Assembly: GCF_000011065.1 (NCBI RefSeq) | Contig: NC_004663.1 | Span: forward strand, 5,394,001 to 5,458,000 | Direction: 5' to 3' | Length of the DNA stretch: 64,000 bases | DNA from: Bacteroides thetaiotaomicron VPI-5482 | Lineage (GTDB): Bacteria; Bacteroidota; Bacteroidia; Bacteroidales; Bacteroidaceae | Shown: piece by piece, positions 44,922-53,742 of the stretch | Numbering within the stretch: position 1 is the stretch's first letter | How the letters are laid out: every line of letters starts with the position of its first letter | Program-made: the position numbers and the translations under genes | The notes under the pieces: model-generated | The model's database searches: none | Seen by the model: the letters and a program-made list of their open reading frames with translations, nothing else | Told to the model about the DNA's origin: nothing

Positions 44922-45598
44922 ATAAAGAAGTAGAGAATGAATTGAAAAAGTCAAGGGTAGATTTTGTTCATTTCGTAGATATATCCAAGTTGACCAATAA
45001 GCAGAATAGAGGTTTGCCATGTGCTATATTAATAGGAATCGCAATAAATCCGAAGTTTGTAAAAGATGTATTTAATAATCCTGATTATAAACCTGTTCTT
45101 GAAGATGAGTATGTAAAAACTGAAAATAGAGTGGGAGAAGTAACAGACGAGTTAGCTGAATTTCTTGTCAGCAAAGGGTATAAAGCTCTTTCACAATCTG
45201 ATGCGGGACTTTTGGCAGAAGGTGTGTTTAATTTTGAAACGAAGGAGTCGGTTTTACCTCACAAAACAGTAGCGCAACTTAGTGGATTAGGATGGATTGG
45301 GAAAAACAATCTGTTTATTACTCCTGAATATGGTGCAGCGCAATGTCTTGGTACTGTTTTAACTGATGCACCGTTAGAAACTGTACCGTATGCCCCTATT
45401 TCCCCGAAGTGTGGTAATTGTAATATTTGTAGGGATATATGCGAAAGAAAAGTATTGAAAGGAACCACCTGGAATATAACAATCTCAAGAGATGATATAA
45501 TTGATGTATATGGATGCAGTACCTGTTTGAAATGTCTTGTGCATTGTCCTTGGACGCAGAAATACGTAAACTTTAAAAGCAGGCTTTTACAGCCATAG
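44918..45598 (+). CDS. Short epoxyqueuosine-reductase-like iron-sulfur protein
   Basis: A 226-residue protein with two 4Fe-4S binding motifs near the C terminus: CGNCNICRDICERKVLKG and CSTCLKCLVHCPWTQKY. The preceding segment HKTVAQLSGLGWIGKNNLFITPEYGAAQCLGTVLTD is typical of QueG-type epoxyqueuosine reductases. It is much shorter than QueG (usually above 300 residues), so I do not call it QueG. Close relatives are annotated as reductive-dehalogenase-like or 4Fe-4S double-cluster proteins. It is translationally coupled by ATGA to the AraC-GyrI regulator, which suggests a redox reaction on the regulator's ligand. This role is inferred from gene pairing. Confidence 0.75.
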   Translation: MNKEVENELKKSRVDFVHFVDISKLTNKQNRGLPCAILIGIAINPKFVKDVFNNPDYKPVLEDEYVKTENRVGEVTDELAEFLVSKGYKALSQSDAGLLAEGVFNFETKESVLPHKTVAQLSGLGWIGKNNLFITPEYGAAQCLGTVLTDAPLETVPYAPISPKCGNCNICRDICERKVLKGTTWNITISRDDIIDVYGCSTCLKCLVHCPWTQKYVNFKSRLLQP

Positions 45599-45715
45599 AA
45601 GAACTAGCCTGACTATTTCATTTATAGATTAAAATAACAAGTATAGATTAAAATAACAGGCTGAAAAGAGGCTGACTAAAAAGTCGGTTCTATCACAACT
45701 CTCCTCCTTCGGGAA

Positions 45716-47175
45716 GCTACCCTTTATACACAAGTCTTAGCTGATTAACTCATACAGTTCAAACTGTGTATAAAATCTATCCAGTCCATTCTTAAAGGTA
45801 ATATATCCTGGAATGGACTGGCTCTTGTATGCACTCCATGCTCCTAACCTTGCAATAATCCATGCTGCCCATGCCATTGATTCTTTTTTATATGGATTTT
45901 GCTGTATTTTTGTATTTCCCTCACTCTTTTTTCCTACTATATGTAATAATGCTATTTCTTTGCTTGTAAAGTAGATTTCTGAAGAGAGTTTTTCATCTTC
46001 TTTATCAAAAGAAAGTTTGAGTACCATCACCTGCAGGGCTGCCTGCAAGGAAATTAAGATTAGTTTTTGTAATGCCGAAACTGTTTCCAACTGTGCGTCC
46101 TCAATCATGAATCCCTTTCTTTTGAGCACTCTGAACAACTCTTCAATCAGCCATCTACAACGATACCAACCGATACATTCAATTGCTTGTTCTACAGTCT
46201 CCACCACATGTGTAGTTAGCAGTCTCCATTCAATAGGGCTCTCATTTACCGGTGTACTGGAAGATTTTTCTTTAACATGTATGCAATAAAGACTAACAGG
46301 GGGACTGCCCTTTGCCGGACCGTTAACAGGAGCGCACAAGGTGACTCTTTCAAAGCGAAGTTCCATGCACGCTACCCGTTTCTTACGTCCGCTTCCCGGG
46401 AGCACTTCAAAGCTATACTCTGCCCGTAGAACAGCCTGCTCCATTAATGTATTCAGATGGACAGAACAGTCTGGATCATCCAACCGGCAATTCCTTTCAT
46501 GAACAGAACGTATCAGCAAGTGAACATTATCAGTAGGGATACGGCTGAAAAGCTCGAAAATGTCCGCTTCACGGTCACCGATGATCGTTTTAACTGCATC
46601 CCGGGGCATTTGCTCACTGGCAGCCATTCCACTTTCTATCCAACGATATGACTCTTTTTCTTCTATAGGCTGATATCTGTAATTACGTTCTTCACGACTT
46701 AAAGCAGCCGGTGAGCGATTCCACTGCTTAACCGAAGAAAAGCCTATAGGAATATGACTGGAGGCATCCACTACCAAGACAGGATGCAAAAAAGTACCAC
46801 ATTGCTTTTGACCGACAATGCCGGGACTGGCTGTTTTTTTCTTCATTCGCTCAACATGAGCCTCATAGTTTATCTCCGAGGTATCTTGAATACACAGTAA
46901 ATGCTGACGACCGGAAGCATTCTTACAGCAAGTGTGTATCAGACCTGATAAGATAGCATCAGAGCTGACTGAGGAATTGTTCAAAAATCTATAAGCACCC
47001 ATCTTTTCTTTATGTTCCTTACTAAATTGATTCACTATAGCACTTTGATGGACAACCATCTGAGAGCAAATTAAGTTTAAACGCCGCAAAAGCCGAGGAT
47101 CACGAATTTGATCTGTCTCTAATAACATCAAGCAAAGATAAAAAAAATAATATATACTTGTGTATAAAGGGTAGC
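45716..47175 (-). mobile_element. IS4-family insertion sequence with 20-bp terminal inverted repeats
   Basis: GCTACCCTTTATACACAAGT (45716-45735) is the perfect reverse complement of 47156-47175. The 1460-bp element carries one transposase gene. TTCGGGAA occurs on both sides (45708-45715 and 47176-47183) as an 8-bp target duplication. Removing the element and one copy restores the palindrome CTCCTCC-TTCGGGAA-GGAGGAG, so insertion was at its tip. Confidence 0.88.
45737..47128 (-). CDS. IS4-family transposase (Tn5-like)
   Basis: A 463-residue DDE transposase. The first Asp is in LLCIQDTSEINYE, the second in TIIGDREADIFELF, and the Y-R-E-K signature of the IS4 family is in WYRCRWLIEELFRVLKRKG. 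The N-terminal part (QFSKEHKEKMGAYRFLNNSSVS) resembles the DNA-binding region of Tn5-type transposases. Upstream in-frame sequence to 47224 runs through the right terminal repeat and is Pro-rich, so the true start is taken as the ATG at 47128 (MLLETDQIRD). The frame appears intact, so the element may still be active. The terminal repeats lie just outside the gene on both sides. Confidence 0.93.
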   Translation of the reverse strand: MLLETDQIRDPRLLRRLNLICSQMVVHQSAIVNQFSKEHKEKMGAYRFLNNSSVSSDAILSGLIHTCCKNASGRQHLLCIQDTSEINYEAHVERMKKKTASPGIVGQKQCGTFLHPVLVVDASSHIPIGFSSVKQWNRSPAALSREERNYRYQPIEEKESYRWIESGMAASEQMPRDAVKTIIGDREADIFELFSRIPTDNVHLLIRSVHERNCRLDDPDCSVHLNTLMEQAVLRAEYSFEVLPGSGRKKRVACMELRFERVTLCAPVNGPAKGSPPVSLYCIHVKEKSSSTPVNESPIEWRLLTTHVVETVEQAIECIGWYRCRWLIEELFRVLKRKGFMIEDAQLETVSALQKLILISLQAALQVMVLKLSFDKEDEKLSSEIYFTSKEIALLHIVGKKSEGNTKIQQNPYKKESMAWAAWIIARLGAWSAYKSQSIPGYITFKNGLDRFYTQFELYELIS

Positions 47176-47340
47176 TTCGGGAAGGAGGAGTACCCGTAGG
47201 GGGAGGTGGTAGGTAAACACGCAATGCTTTTATTCATAGCAAATTAGATACAACCTTATTTTACCTACCACCCCGCCCTATGGGCACCCCTCCTTCCCGA
47301 AGGAGGGGAATTGGAGATACTACTGACTTTTTAGTCAGGC
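47176..47340. repeat. Intergenic inverted-repeat element: 43-bp arms plus GACTTTTTAGTC terminator
   Basis: CTTCGGGAAGGAGGAGTACC onward (47175-47217) pairs with 47260-47302 at 38 of 43 positions. The right arm is followed by AATTGGAGATACTACTGAC and GACTTTTTAGTC (47324-47335). The same GGAGATACTACTG word follows the hairpin at 51614, and GACTAAAAAGTC, its complement, lies left of the IS (45674-45685). The 47225-47390 gap holds nothing else. Confidence 0.8.
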
Positions 47341-47390
47341 CCGAACTATATTGCCTTATCTTGAACTGAAAGTAGATTTAAATAATAACT

Positions 47391-50165
47391 TTAGTGTGTC
47401 TTGAAAGATAAATAATCTACCGGAATCAGCCGGACCTCGCTATTTAATCCCGAAGGCATGGGAGCCCAGTGACCATAGTTGGCTGGACGATAATTCAGAT
47501 CGACAATATTGATCTCTTTAAATTTGCGCCACTGCACTCCCTGCCTGTCCAGTTCAGATATCCGGTTGGCAGGGAGGTTAGTGACTTCTATCTCGATGTG
47601 GTTTTTTCCTGATTTCAGCAGATGACCTACTCGTAGCTGGTAAGGTACTGCCCATGCGCAGCCCGCTTCCTGCCCGTTGATCCGGACACGGGCACTTTCG
47701 CGTACGTCTCCCAAGTCGAGTACCCAGTCATCGGCTTGCAGAGCGGGCAATTCGATATCCAATGAATAAACACCGCTGCCCATGTTAATCTTGGCTGCCG
47801 GATGGTCGATGCCTGTCCATGAGCAAGGGCGGTCGATGTCAAACGTACCCTTTATCTTCGGTTCGCTTTCGGCGAAGTGTAGTTTCCAGCCATGATCCAG
47901 GCTGAGGCTGAACGGTTGTTCCTGAATATATTTCCAGGGGCGGGCAGCTTGCAGCGGCTGTTGATAAGTCTGCAAAATCACCGATTCGCCGGATTTCAGT
48001 TGGAGGTAGACTTGTGTCTGTTCTCCGGCCTGGCGTACCTTTGCTTCTCCGCATTCGCCTGTCATGGGATTGAAGAGGGCGGCAGCTTTGGCTTTGGTTC
48101 CCAGTGTCACCCAATCATTCACTCCTTTATCTTGGAGAGAAGAGATAAAGTAATGGTGCCCGCTATCGTTCACTCTGCGGATGGCTTGCAGTCCGAACTT
48201 GGTTTTCATTTCTTCCTGAGGAATATTACAACTTGCCAAAGTACGTGCATAATCCGTACCTGTAATAATCTTACCTTTGCCTACCGGAGTAACCGTTGTT
48301 TCGGAGAATGAAACGGAAGGTAACTTTTGCAGCGTCTGCTGATAAGTCTTGCGCTTCTGTTCCAGTTGACCGTATCCCGGTACGTCCGTCGGATAGTTTT
48401 CGAGGAATACGATCGTGGCTCCCTGTTGTGCCAGTTTCAGCAGATGAGCCAGAACGTCATTCGGCATTAAATGGGCGGCGGGTACGACCAGTGCTTTGTA
48501 ACCGGTTCCGCCGGAAGTGATTAACTGCCCGTCTTTGAAACGGGTGCTGCGGATAAAGTTGTCCGAGATATAGTCTCCGTCATATCCGCTGTTATTGATA
48601 CGGTGGATGGCATCTATAAATTTCGGGGCGAGCTTGGCCATGTGATGAATGCTGAATAGCAGCAAACGTCCCGGTTGCTCATCCCACATATCATAGACAG
48701 GCAGATAAATAAGGAAATCATTATCCGGTTTACCCATTTGCAGGAAACTCTGGCAACGGGTGATATAATCGAAGAACGAAGGGGCATCGTGCCAGATACT
48801 GTTCGTCGGGTTCATATTGATAGAGGCGTAAAACAACCATCCCGGCCATTCGGCTTCTTTCGGCGAATAAGGAGTGCCGTGAAAGAACATATGATTAATG
48901 CCGGAGACGAACATCAGGTCCATATCCGGTTTGCATTGCGATAAAGAAGTGCGGAAATGCTCCGTCAGCCAGGTAAATGTTTCGGTAGAAGTATAAGGTT
49001 TCCCGGCGATATGGGCGGCAGAAGAGGCATATTTCAGCATCGACAAGTCTGAATCATTCTTTTTGGTTAATGAATCCTGACGTAATCCTTTGATATGAAA
49101 TTGGGACAAACCGAATCCTTCACATTCGGGGATGTCTACGGCTGCGTAGACATCGATCAGGTTGGCAGGCGATCCGTGTGCCTGATTACGGGTGATGCTG
49201 CCATTCTTGTGTGCCCAGTCCGTCCATTGGCGGGTGAAGTTCTCCAGCAATAAGTCGGAGATCGTCTCCCGATAGTCGGATACGATGCGGCGGCTGATTT
49301 CCGGACGGTTTTCATCCAGAAACTCCGGAAAATGTTCTTCCAGTTTATATCCCCGTCTGCGGGCGAACTGATCCAGAAAGTCTTCTGTCCAGTCTGCCTG
49401 ATAGACTTCGTAAGAGTCGTTGAAGAATGTATGCGGATAACTCGTCTTACTACTTTTGAAAGCACGGTTAAATCGGGAGAGATAGTTCTTGACGGCAGTC
49501 TTGGAAAGATGGTTCATTACGTATCCTTCCCCTCCGGGGGCGGCACGTTTCACTTTCTGACGTGTCTTGCTGTTATACAGCGCTATCACTTTCCATTTTC
49601 CGGCAGGGGCTTTCCATACCAGTTTGTCTTTCCTGACATGGGAAGTAAGGTTGATGCAGCGTCCGTTTTCGTCGTATGCCATTACGCGGCTTAAGACAGA
49701 ATAAGGTTGTTGCTTCTTGTCTGTCACATTGATATCTTGCACGATTTCCTGGCCTCCTTCTATATCATAAGTCTGGAAGATGGCTTTGCTTGCCGCGTCT
49801 TCGATGCTGACTTCCGGTCCTCCGAAGGGCCATCCCGTTCCGGTGTTCATATCGATCTCGATGCCGGTGCGTTTTCCTTCCGCCTGTGTGTGTTTGAGGA
49901 CTTCCATCCAGCGGGGAGAAAGGAACTGAATATCGTTGGCGTCATTGCCCTGTACACCATAGATGGGAGTGATTTCTACGGCGCCCATGCCGGCACGTGC
50001 GTATTCTTCCAGATTGTAAGTCAGGTTCTTTTCATCGACAGCGCTTCCCAGCCACCACCATCTGGTGCCGGGACGGGCTTCTGCCGGAGCATCCGGCCAC
50101 TGTTGCGCTTGTATGCTTCCACCTGCTGCGAGCATACAGAGGAGTATCAGTTGTTTCTTGTTCAT
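47391..50165 (-). CDS. GH106 alpha-L-rhamnosidase
   Basis: A 924-residue secreted enzyme (signal peptide ending GGSIQAQ) that removes terminal alpha-L-rhamnose, here most likely from rhamnogalacturonan I oligosaccharides. The family N terminus is clear: PGTRWWWLGSAVDEKNLTYNLEEYARAGMGAVEITPIYG, then GIEIDMNTGTGWPFGGPEVS, HTFFNDSYEVYQADWT and FVSGINHMFFHGTPYSP. The C-terminal 150 residues form a carbohydrate-binding-like sandwich (YSLDIELPALQADDWVLDLGDVRESARVRING). The length is normal for GH106. It is the last gene of a minus-strand operon, and its start codon overlaps the stop of the GH28 gene upstream by one base. Confidence 0.92.
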   Translation of the reverse strand: MNKKQLILLCMLAAGGSIQAQQWPDAPAEARPGTRWWWLGSAVDEKNLTYNLEEYARAGMGAVEITPIYGVQGNDANDIQFLSPRWMEVLKHTQAEGKRTGIEIDMNTGTGWPFGGPEVSIEDAASKAIFQTYDIEGGQEIVQDINVTDKKQQPYSVLSRVMAYDENGRCINLTSHVRKDKLVWKAPAGKWKVIALYNSKTRQKVKRAAPGGEGYVMNHLSKTAVKNYLSRFNRAFKSSKTSYPHTFFNDSYEVYQADWTEDFLDQFARRRGYKLEEHFPEFLDENRPEISRRIVSDYRETISDLLLENFTRQWTDWAHKNGSITRNQAHGSPANLIDVYAAVDIPECEGFGLSQFHIKGLRQDSLTKKNDSDLSMLKYASSAAHIAGKPYTSTETFTWLTEHFRTSLSQCKPDMDLMFVSGINHMFFHGTPYSPKEAEWPGWLFYASINMNPTNSIWHDAPSFFDYITRCQSFLQMGKPDNDFLIYLPVYDMWDEQPGRLLLFSIHHMAKLAPKFIDAIHRINNSGYDGDYISDNFIRSTRFKDGQLITSGGTGYKALVVPAAHLMPNDVLAHLLKLAQQGATIVFLENYPTDVPGYGQLEQKRKTYQQTLQKLPSVSFSETTVTPVGKGKIITGTDYARTLASCNIPQEEMKTKFGLQAIRRVNDSGHHYFISSLQDKGVNDWVTLGTKAKAAALFNPMTGECGEAKVRQAGEQTQVYLQLKSGESVILQTYQQPLQAARPWKYIQEQPFSLSLDHGWKLHFAESEPKIKGTFDIDRPCSWTGIDHPAAKINMGSGVYSLDIELPALQADDWVLDLGDVRESARVRINGQEAGCAWAVPYQLRVGHLLKSGKNHIEIEVTNLPANRISELDRQGVQWRKFKEINIVDLNYRPANYGHWAPMPSGLNSEVRLIPVDYLSFKTH

Positions 50166-51568
50166 TATTCTTGGGGTGTATGATAGTATTCAATGTTTTC
50201 TGCGTCGTCGGTCACAAAGAGCGGACGTCCGTCCGGCTGTGCAAAGTGGAAACGGACACCGTCGAAAGTTATGTTCTTTGCGTGGCGGATATAAAATCCT
50301 TTGGCGGGAATCGTACCGAACATCCAGGGTTCGGGATATACTTTCTCCTGTTCGGGTGGAGTGCGCTTGCCGTCTTCTTCGCTGTATCCACCTTTATAAT
50401 ATATATGAATGTTGCGGAAAGTAACATCTTCGATAGATGCACCGGGCACGCCGCTGATAATGGAAGAATACCGGCTGTCGGCGTTCCACACATTGATGTC
50501 GCTGATCAGAATACGCTTCATGGTGCCTATGGGTGTCCCTTCCGGACTGCGCATGCGCGCACCCAGGCGAAGGAAGATAGGAGCGTTGACGATATTCCTC
50601 ATGGTGATATTGCTGATAACGATGTCTTCCAGATGGCCGCCGTCTACGGTTTCGAGCGCCAGTCCCCGACAATGTTCGAAGATACAGTTGGTGAGGACGA
50701 TGTTGCGGAAGCCTCCGCTGCTTTCCGTTCCGAGCTTGATGCGTCCGGTACGGTATCCATGGTCGGGGGCCTGTGGTTCGTCGAGTTGCCAGCTGCCGTC
50801 CAGTACGCTTCCCTTGTCGAAGCCGCTGACGTAGCAGTCGCTGATGGTAACGTTCTCTGTATCTTTGAAACGTCCCAGCGCATAGGAGGCTTTCAGAACG
50901 ATGGCGTCATCCCACGGGGAGTTGACCGTGCATTGGCTGATGCGTACGTTGCGGCAGCAGTCAATGTCGAATCCGTCACGGTTGGTATCTACTTTCAGAT
51001 TAAGCAGGGTGAGGTGCTCTACACCGGTGGCAAGCAGGGCGAAGTGTCCGCAATGGAGCATGGAGAAGTCTTTCAACGTGACGTTCCGGCAATCCTTGAG
51101 GCTGATCGCTTTGTTGCCTACACCCGGCAGGCGGCTTTCTTCGCGGGTCAGTCCTTTGCCGTAGATCAGTCCCGGACCGCTGATGGTGATGTTTTCCAGA
51201 CCGATTCCCCAGATCAGGGAGTTCTTCCAGTGGCTGTGCCCGAAGTCCTGGTATTTATTATGCTCATTAGGTTCCGCCGAGTCGTATCCTTCGTCCTTTC
51301 CCGGAAAGGCGGCGATGATGCGTGCGCCTTGTTCCAGATAGAGATGGATGTTACTTTTCAGCCGGATGGAATAACAGGCATATTCTCCGGCAGGCAGGTA
51401 TACGGTACCTCCACCTTCTTGTGCGGCAGCTTCGATGGCACGGTTGATGGCGGGAGAATCAATCGTCTTTCCGTCTGCTTTTGCTCCGAAATCTCTGACG
51501 TTATAGATTGCTGCCTGCATAAACAGGCAACCGGCCAGTAGGCTGAGTAGTAGATATATTCTTTTCAT
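50165..51568 (-). CDS. GH28 family hydrolase, RG-I type
   Basis: A 467-residue secreted beta-helix enzyme (signal ending CLFMQA; YNVRDFGAKADGKTIDSPAINRAIEAAAQEGGG). Catalytic blocks are VDTNRDGFDIDCCRNV and SPWDDAIVLKASYALG (DD pair). The polygalacturonase GHG is absent: the equivalent part reads RTGRIKLGTESSGGFRN, and RxK is replaced around CRGLALETVDGG. Rhamnogalacturonan hydrolases and related GH28 lack those residues, so it probably cuts the galacturonate-rhamnose backbone or releases galacturonate. It overlaps the GH106 start by one base. A 514-codon frame on the opposite strand is an antisense artefact of codon use. Confidence 0.88.
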   Translation of the reverse strand: MKRIYLLLSLLAGCLFMQAAIYNVRDFGAKADGKTIDSPAINRAIEAAAQEGGGTVYLPAGEYACYSIRLKSNIHLYLEQGARIIAAFPGKDEGYDSAEPNEHNKYQDFGHSHWKNSLIWGIGLENITISGPGLIYGKGLTREESRLPGVGNKAISLKDCRNVTLKDFSMLHCGHFALLATGVEHLTLLNLKVDTNRDGFDIDCCRNVRISQCTVNSPWDDAIVLKASYALGRFKDTENVTISDCYVSGFDKGSVLDGSWQLDEPQAPDHGYRTGRIKLGTESSGGFRNIVLTNCIFEHCRGLALETVDGGHLEDIVISNITMRNIVNAPIFLRLGARMRSPEGTPIGTMKRILISDINVWNADSRYSSIISGVPGASIEDVTFRNIHIYYKGGYSEEDGKRTPPEQEKVYPEPWMFGTIPAKGFYIRHAKNITFDGVRFHFAQPDGRPLFVTDDAENIEYYHTPQE

Positions 51569-51600
51569 CTTTGTATGGATTTAAGCTAAATGATAATCAA

Positions 51601-51648
51601 TAGTATCTTAAATCTCCTCCTTCCCGAAGGAGGAGAATGGAGATACTA
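51601..51648. repeat. Intergenic stem-loop of the CTCCTCCTTC family, mid-operon
   Basis: CTCCTCCTTC and GAAGGAGGAG (51614-51635) form the inner stem; TAGTATCT (51601-51608) and AGATACTA (51641-51648) form the outer one. It lies between the DUF4450-like stop and the GH28 start of the same operon. It shares sequence with the repeats around the IS at 45716-47340. Confidence 0.8.
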
Positions 51649-51657
51649 CTGTTTTAT

Positions 51658-52248
51658 TCATTTTTTACTATGTTTAGATTCATCAATCTTTGCAAAAAGA
51701 TCCGGCAACATAAAATAATTATAATCTGCTCGTGCATTTTGCTCGTAGAAACAGAAATAAAGTTTACTGTTTGCTGCGAGCGGGCAGCGCCCTGCGAGGA
51801 CAGGACGGTCTGTTCGTTTCCCCGATTCATAAAGCAAGAGGGGAGTCTTGTCCTGACGGCCGTTACTCAAACGGATATCGTCAGTGGGAGTGACCGCCTG
51901 CAAGGTGCGGAGTTTCATACTTTCACCATAATAACAGGTGAAGGCTTGCCCTTCTACACTGAACACGTTTATATCCATGTCCGGCTGACAGTTTCCGAAG
52001 CTCCAGAATAAGGTATCGGCCTGCTGCAAGGAGGTGACCGCTACTTCGAGAATAAAGCCGCGGGTATCCGGCAGGGCTTTCCACCGGAAAGCGATTCCTT
52101 TCACTTTTTCCTGAGGAGCCAGCCAATGACTGTCGGTTCCTTTCGATATACCCAGACGGAAAGTTCCGGCGGGAGGAGTCAGTTGCTGCGCCTGTACGTT
52201 AATGAGGCAGATTGCCAGCAGTACGACGGTCAGTAGTTGTTTTAACAT
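51658..52248 (-). CDS. Short secreted DUF4450-like protein, possibly truncated
   Basis: A 196-residue protein with a signal peptide (LLTVVLLAICLINVQAQ). The sequence TFRLGISKGTDSHWLAPQE, ADTLFWSFGNCQPDMD, GQAFTCYYGES and TPLLLYESGKRTDRPVLAGR resembles part of the N-terminal module of the large DUF4450 proteins of Bacteroides, as I remember them. The catalytic-sized C-terminal part of those proteins is missing, so this is either a compact stand-alone relative or a remnant. Its start overlaps the end of the upstream frameshifted GH28 by 50 bp, and an intergenic hairpin follows it. A longer start at 52275 is possible. No function can be assigned. Confidence 0.6.
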   Translation of the reverse strand: MLKQLLTVVLLAICLINVQAQQLTPPAGTFRLGISKGTDSHWLAPQEKVKGIAFRWKALPDTRGFILEVAVTSLQQADTLFWSFGNCQPDMDINVFSVEGQAFTCYYGESMKLRTLQAVTPTDDIRLSNGRQDKTPLLLYESGKRTDRPVLAGRCPLAANSKLYFCFYEQNARADYNYFMLPDLFAKIDESKHSKK

Positions 52249-53718
52249 AGTCGAAGTGGATATTACTTTGTTCATTTTCCTTTAATACAATAGCATCTTT
52301 GTCTTTGACGTCCAATGTTATTTCCGATAGATTAAAGTTTCTCGTATAGCAGATTTTCCCCGGTTTATTGGTCTGCGCTTCGATGCCGTAAAGATAGAAG
52401 TTTTCCAGACGCAATGTATCATTCCAGCCCGAAGCGGAGATAAATTCATCTACATTTTCCGCTTTTACCTGTGAGAGGTATATGTCACGGAATCGCGGAT
52501 ACCCTTTTTCGGGTGGTTCTACCGGAGTCAGCATCACTTTCCAGTGCTCCGGAATCTCCTTGCCTTCATATTCTTTGGGCAAAGTGCTGTAGCTGTAACT
52601 TGGATTCCAGTTTAAGTCTGCCGCCAATACCTGACGGACATTTTCTGCGCTGACACGGGTCATGTAGATATTCTCAATGGGTCCCCCACGTTCATGGCAC
52701 TTTTCAGTCGCAGCACGGTATACGTGCCGACAGCTTTAAGATCATAGCCTAATACATTGCGGATGCTGCCGGAAGTTTCGCTGCCGCAGGTAATCAGTCC
52801 TGCTCCTTTGCGGGCTGTGCAGTTGCGCACTACCACATTCTCTGTCGGACGGTTCACACGTAGTCCGTCCGCGTCCCGTCCCGATTTGATACAAATATTG
52901 TCGTCGTTGCAGTCTACGTCACAGTTCTCGATCAGTATGTTGCAGGAGGAGTCGATGTCGATGCCGTCCGTGCTTGGACCGTGGCCGCCGATGTTATTGT
53001 TGATAGTCAGTCCGTCTATGGTGCAATAGTCGGAATAGAGAATCTGACATCCCCAGAATCCCGTGCGCATCAGGGTGAAACCGCTCAGTGTGATGTCCGA
53101 ACTGCGTTCGACGAGGATTCCCCGTACACGTTTGCAGTCGTAATCCACTATCCAGCGTAACCCTCTGGCTTCGTATTCTTTCCTCATTTCCCAGTATTTA
53201 TCCCAGAAGACTTTTCCACGGCAGTCCAGTGTACCTTCTCCGCTGATGGCGGCGTTCTTCTCGTCGACAATGTTGATCACTGCTGCCGGCCATGTCATCT
53301 CTATCCCTGCTATACGCGAACGAAATTCGGGATAATGGTGGATGTCGGGGCTGGCAAGCAGAGTTACCCCTTTGCCAATCTGCAGGTTTACACCGCTTTT
53401 GACAAATAAGGCTCCTGTCTGGTAATACCCCGGTTGCAGGACCACCGTTCCTCCGCCGGAGACAGCGCAACTGTCGATTGCTTTCTGAATGGCCTCTGTG
53501 CTGAGTACGGTACTGTCTGCTACTGCGCCAAAGGAATTGGCGGATATAATCATCTTGTCTCCGGGAAGTTGGCGGCTGCCTACGCTGTCTGCCCACGATA
53601 AATCCGGTTGCTGAGGTACCTGCCCCCATTCGAAGCTGTTGCCGGCTTGTTTGGCAGGAGTGCACGCTATCATCAACGAGCCTGCCAGAAGTAGGGGAAG
53701 GAGGTTTTTAATTCTCAT
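52199..53718 (-). pseudogene. GH28 hydrolase interrupted by a one-base frameshift
   Basis: Frame one (53718 to 52660) is a lipoprotein (LLLAGSLMIAC) with GH28 rungs and the active-site blocks STDGIDIDSSCN, DCNDDNICIKSGRDADG, GAGLITCGSETSG and VLRLKSAMN. It then runs off-frame into NVGDPLRIST and stops. A second minus-strand frame continues the same domain from about 52690 to 52199 (ENIYMTRVSAENVRQVLAADL). AACGTGGGGGACCC would restore the frame as AACCGTGGGGGACCC, giving about 506 residues. One missing base near 52690 therefore explains the split. The catalytic residues lie before it, so a truncated product might fold, but about 150 residues of the helix are lost. A sequencing error is the main alternative. 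Confidence 0.88.
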
Positions 53719-53742
53719 ATAGTCTTTTAGTATAGGATTCTT

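Noticed and set aside
49997..51541. 514-codon plus-strand open frame opposite the GH28/GH106 genes
   Set aside because: It lies antisense to two clear enzyme genes with strong family motifs, and its product shows no domain or signal peptide; codon bias of the true genes explains it.
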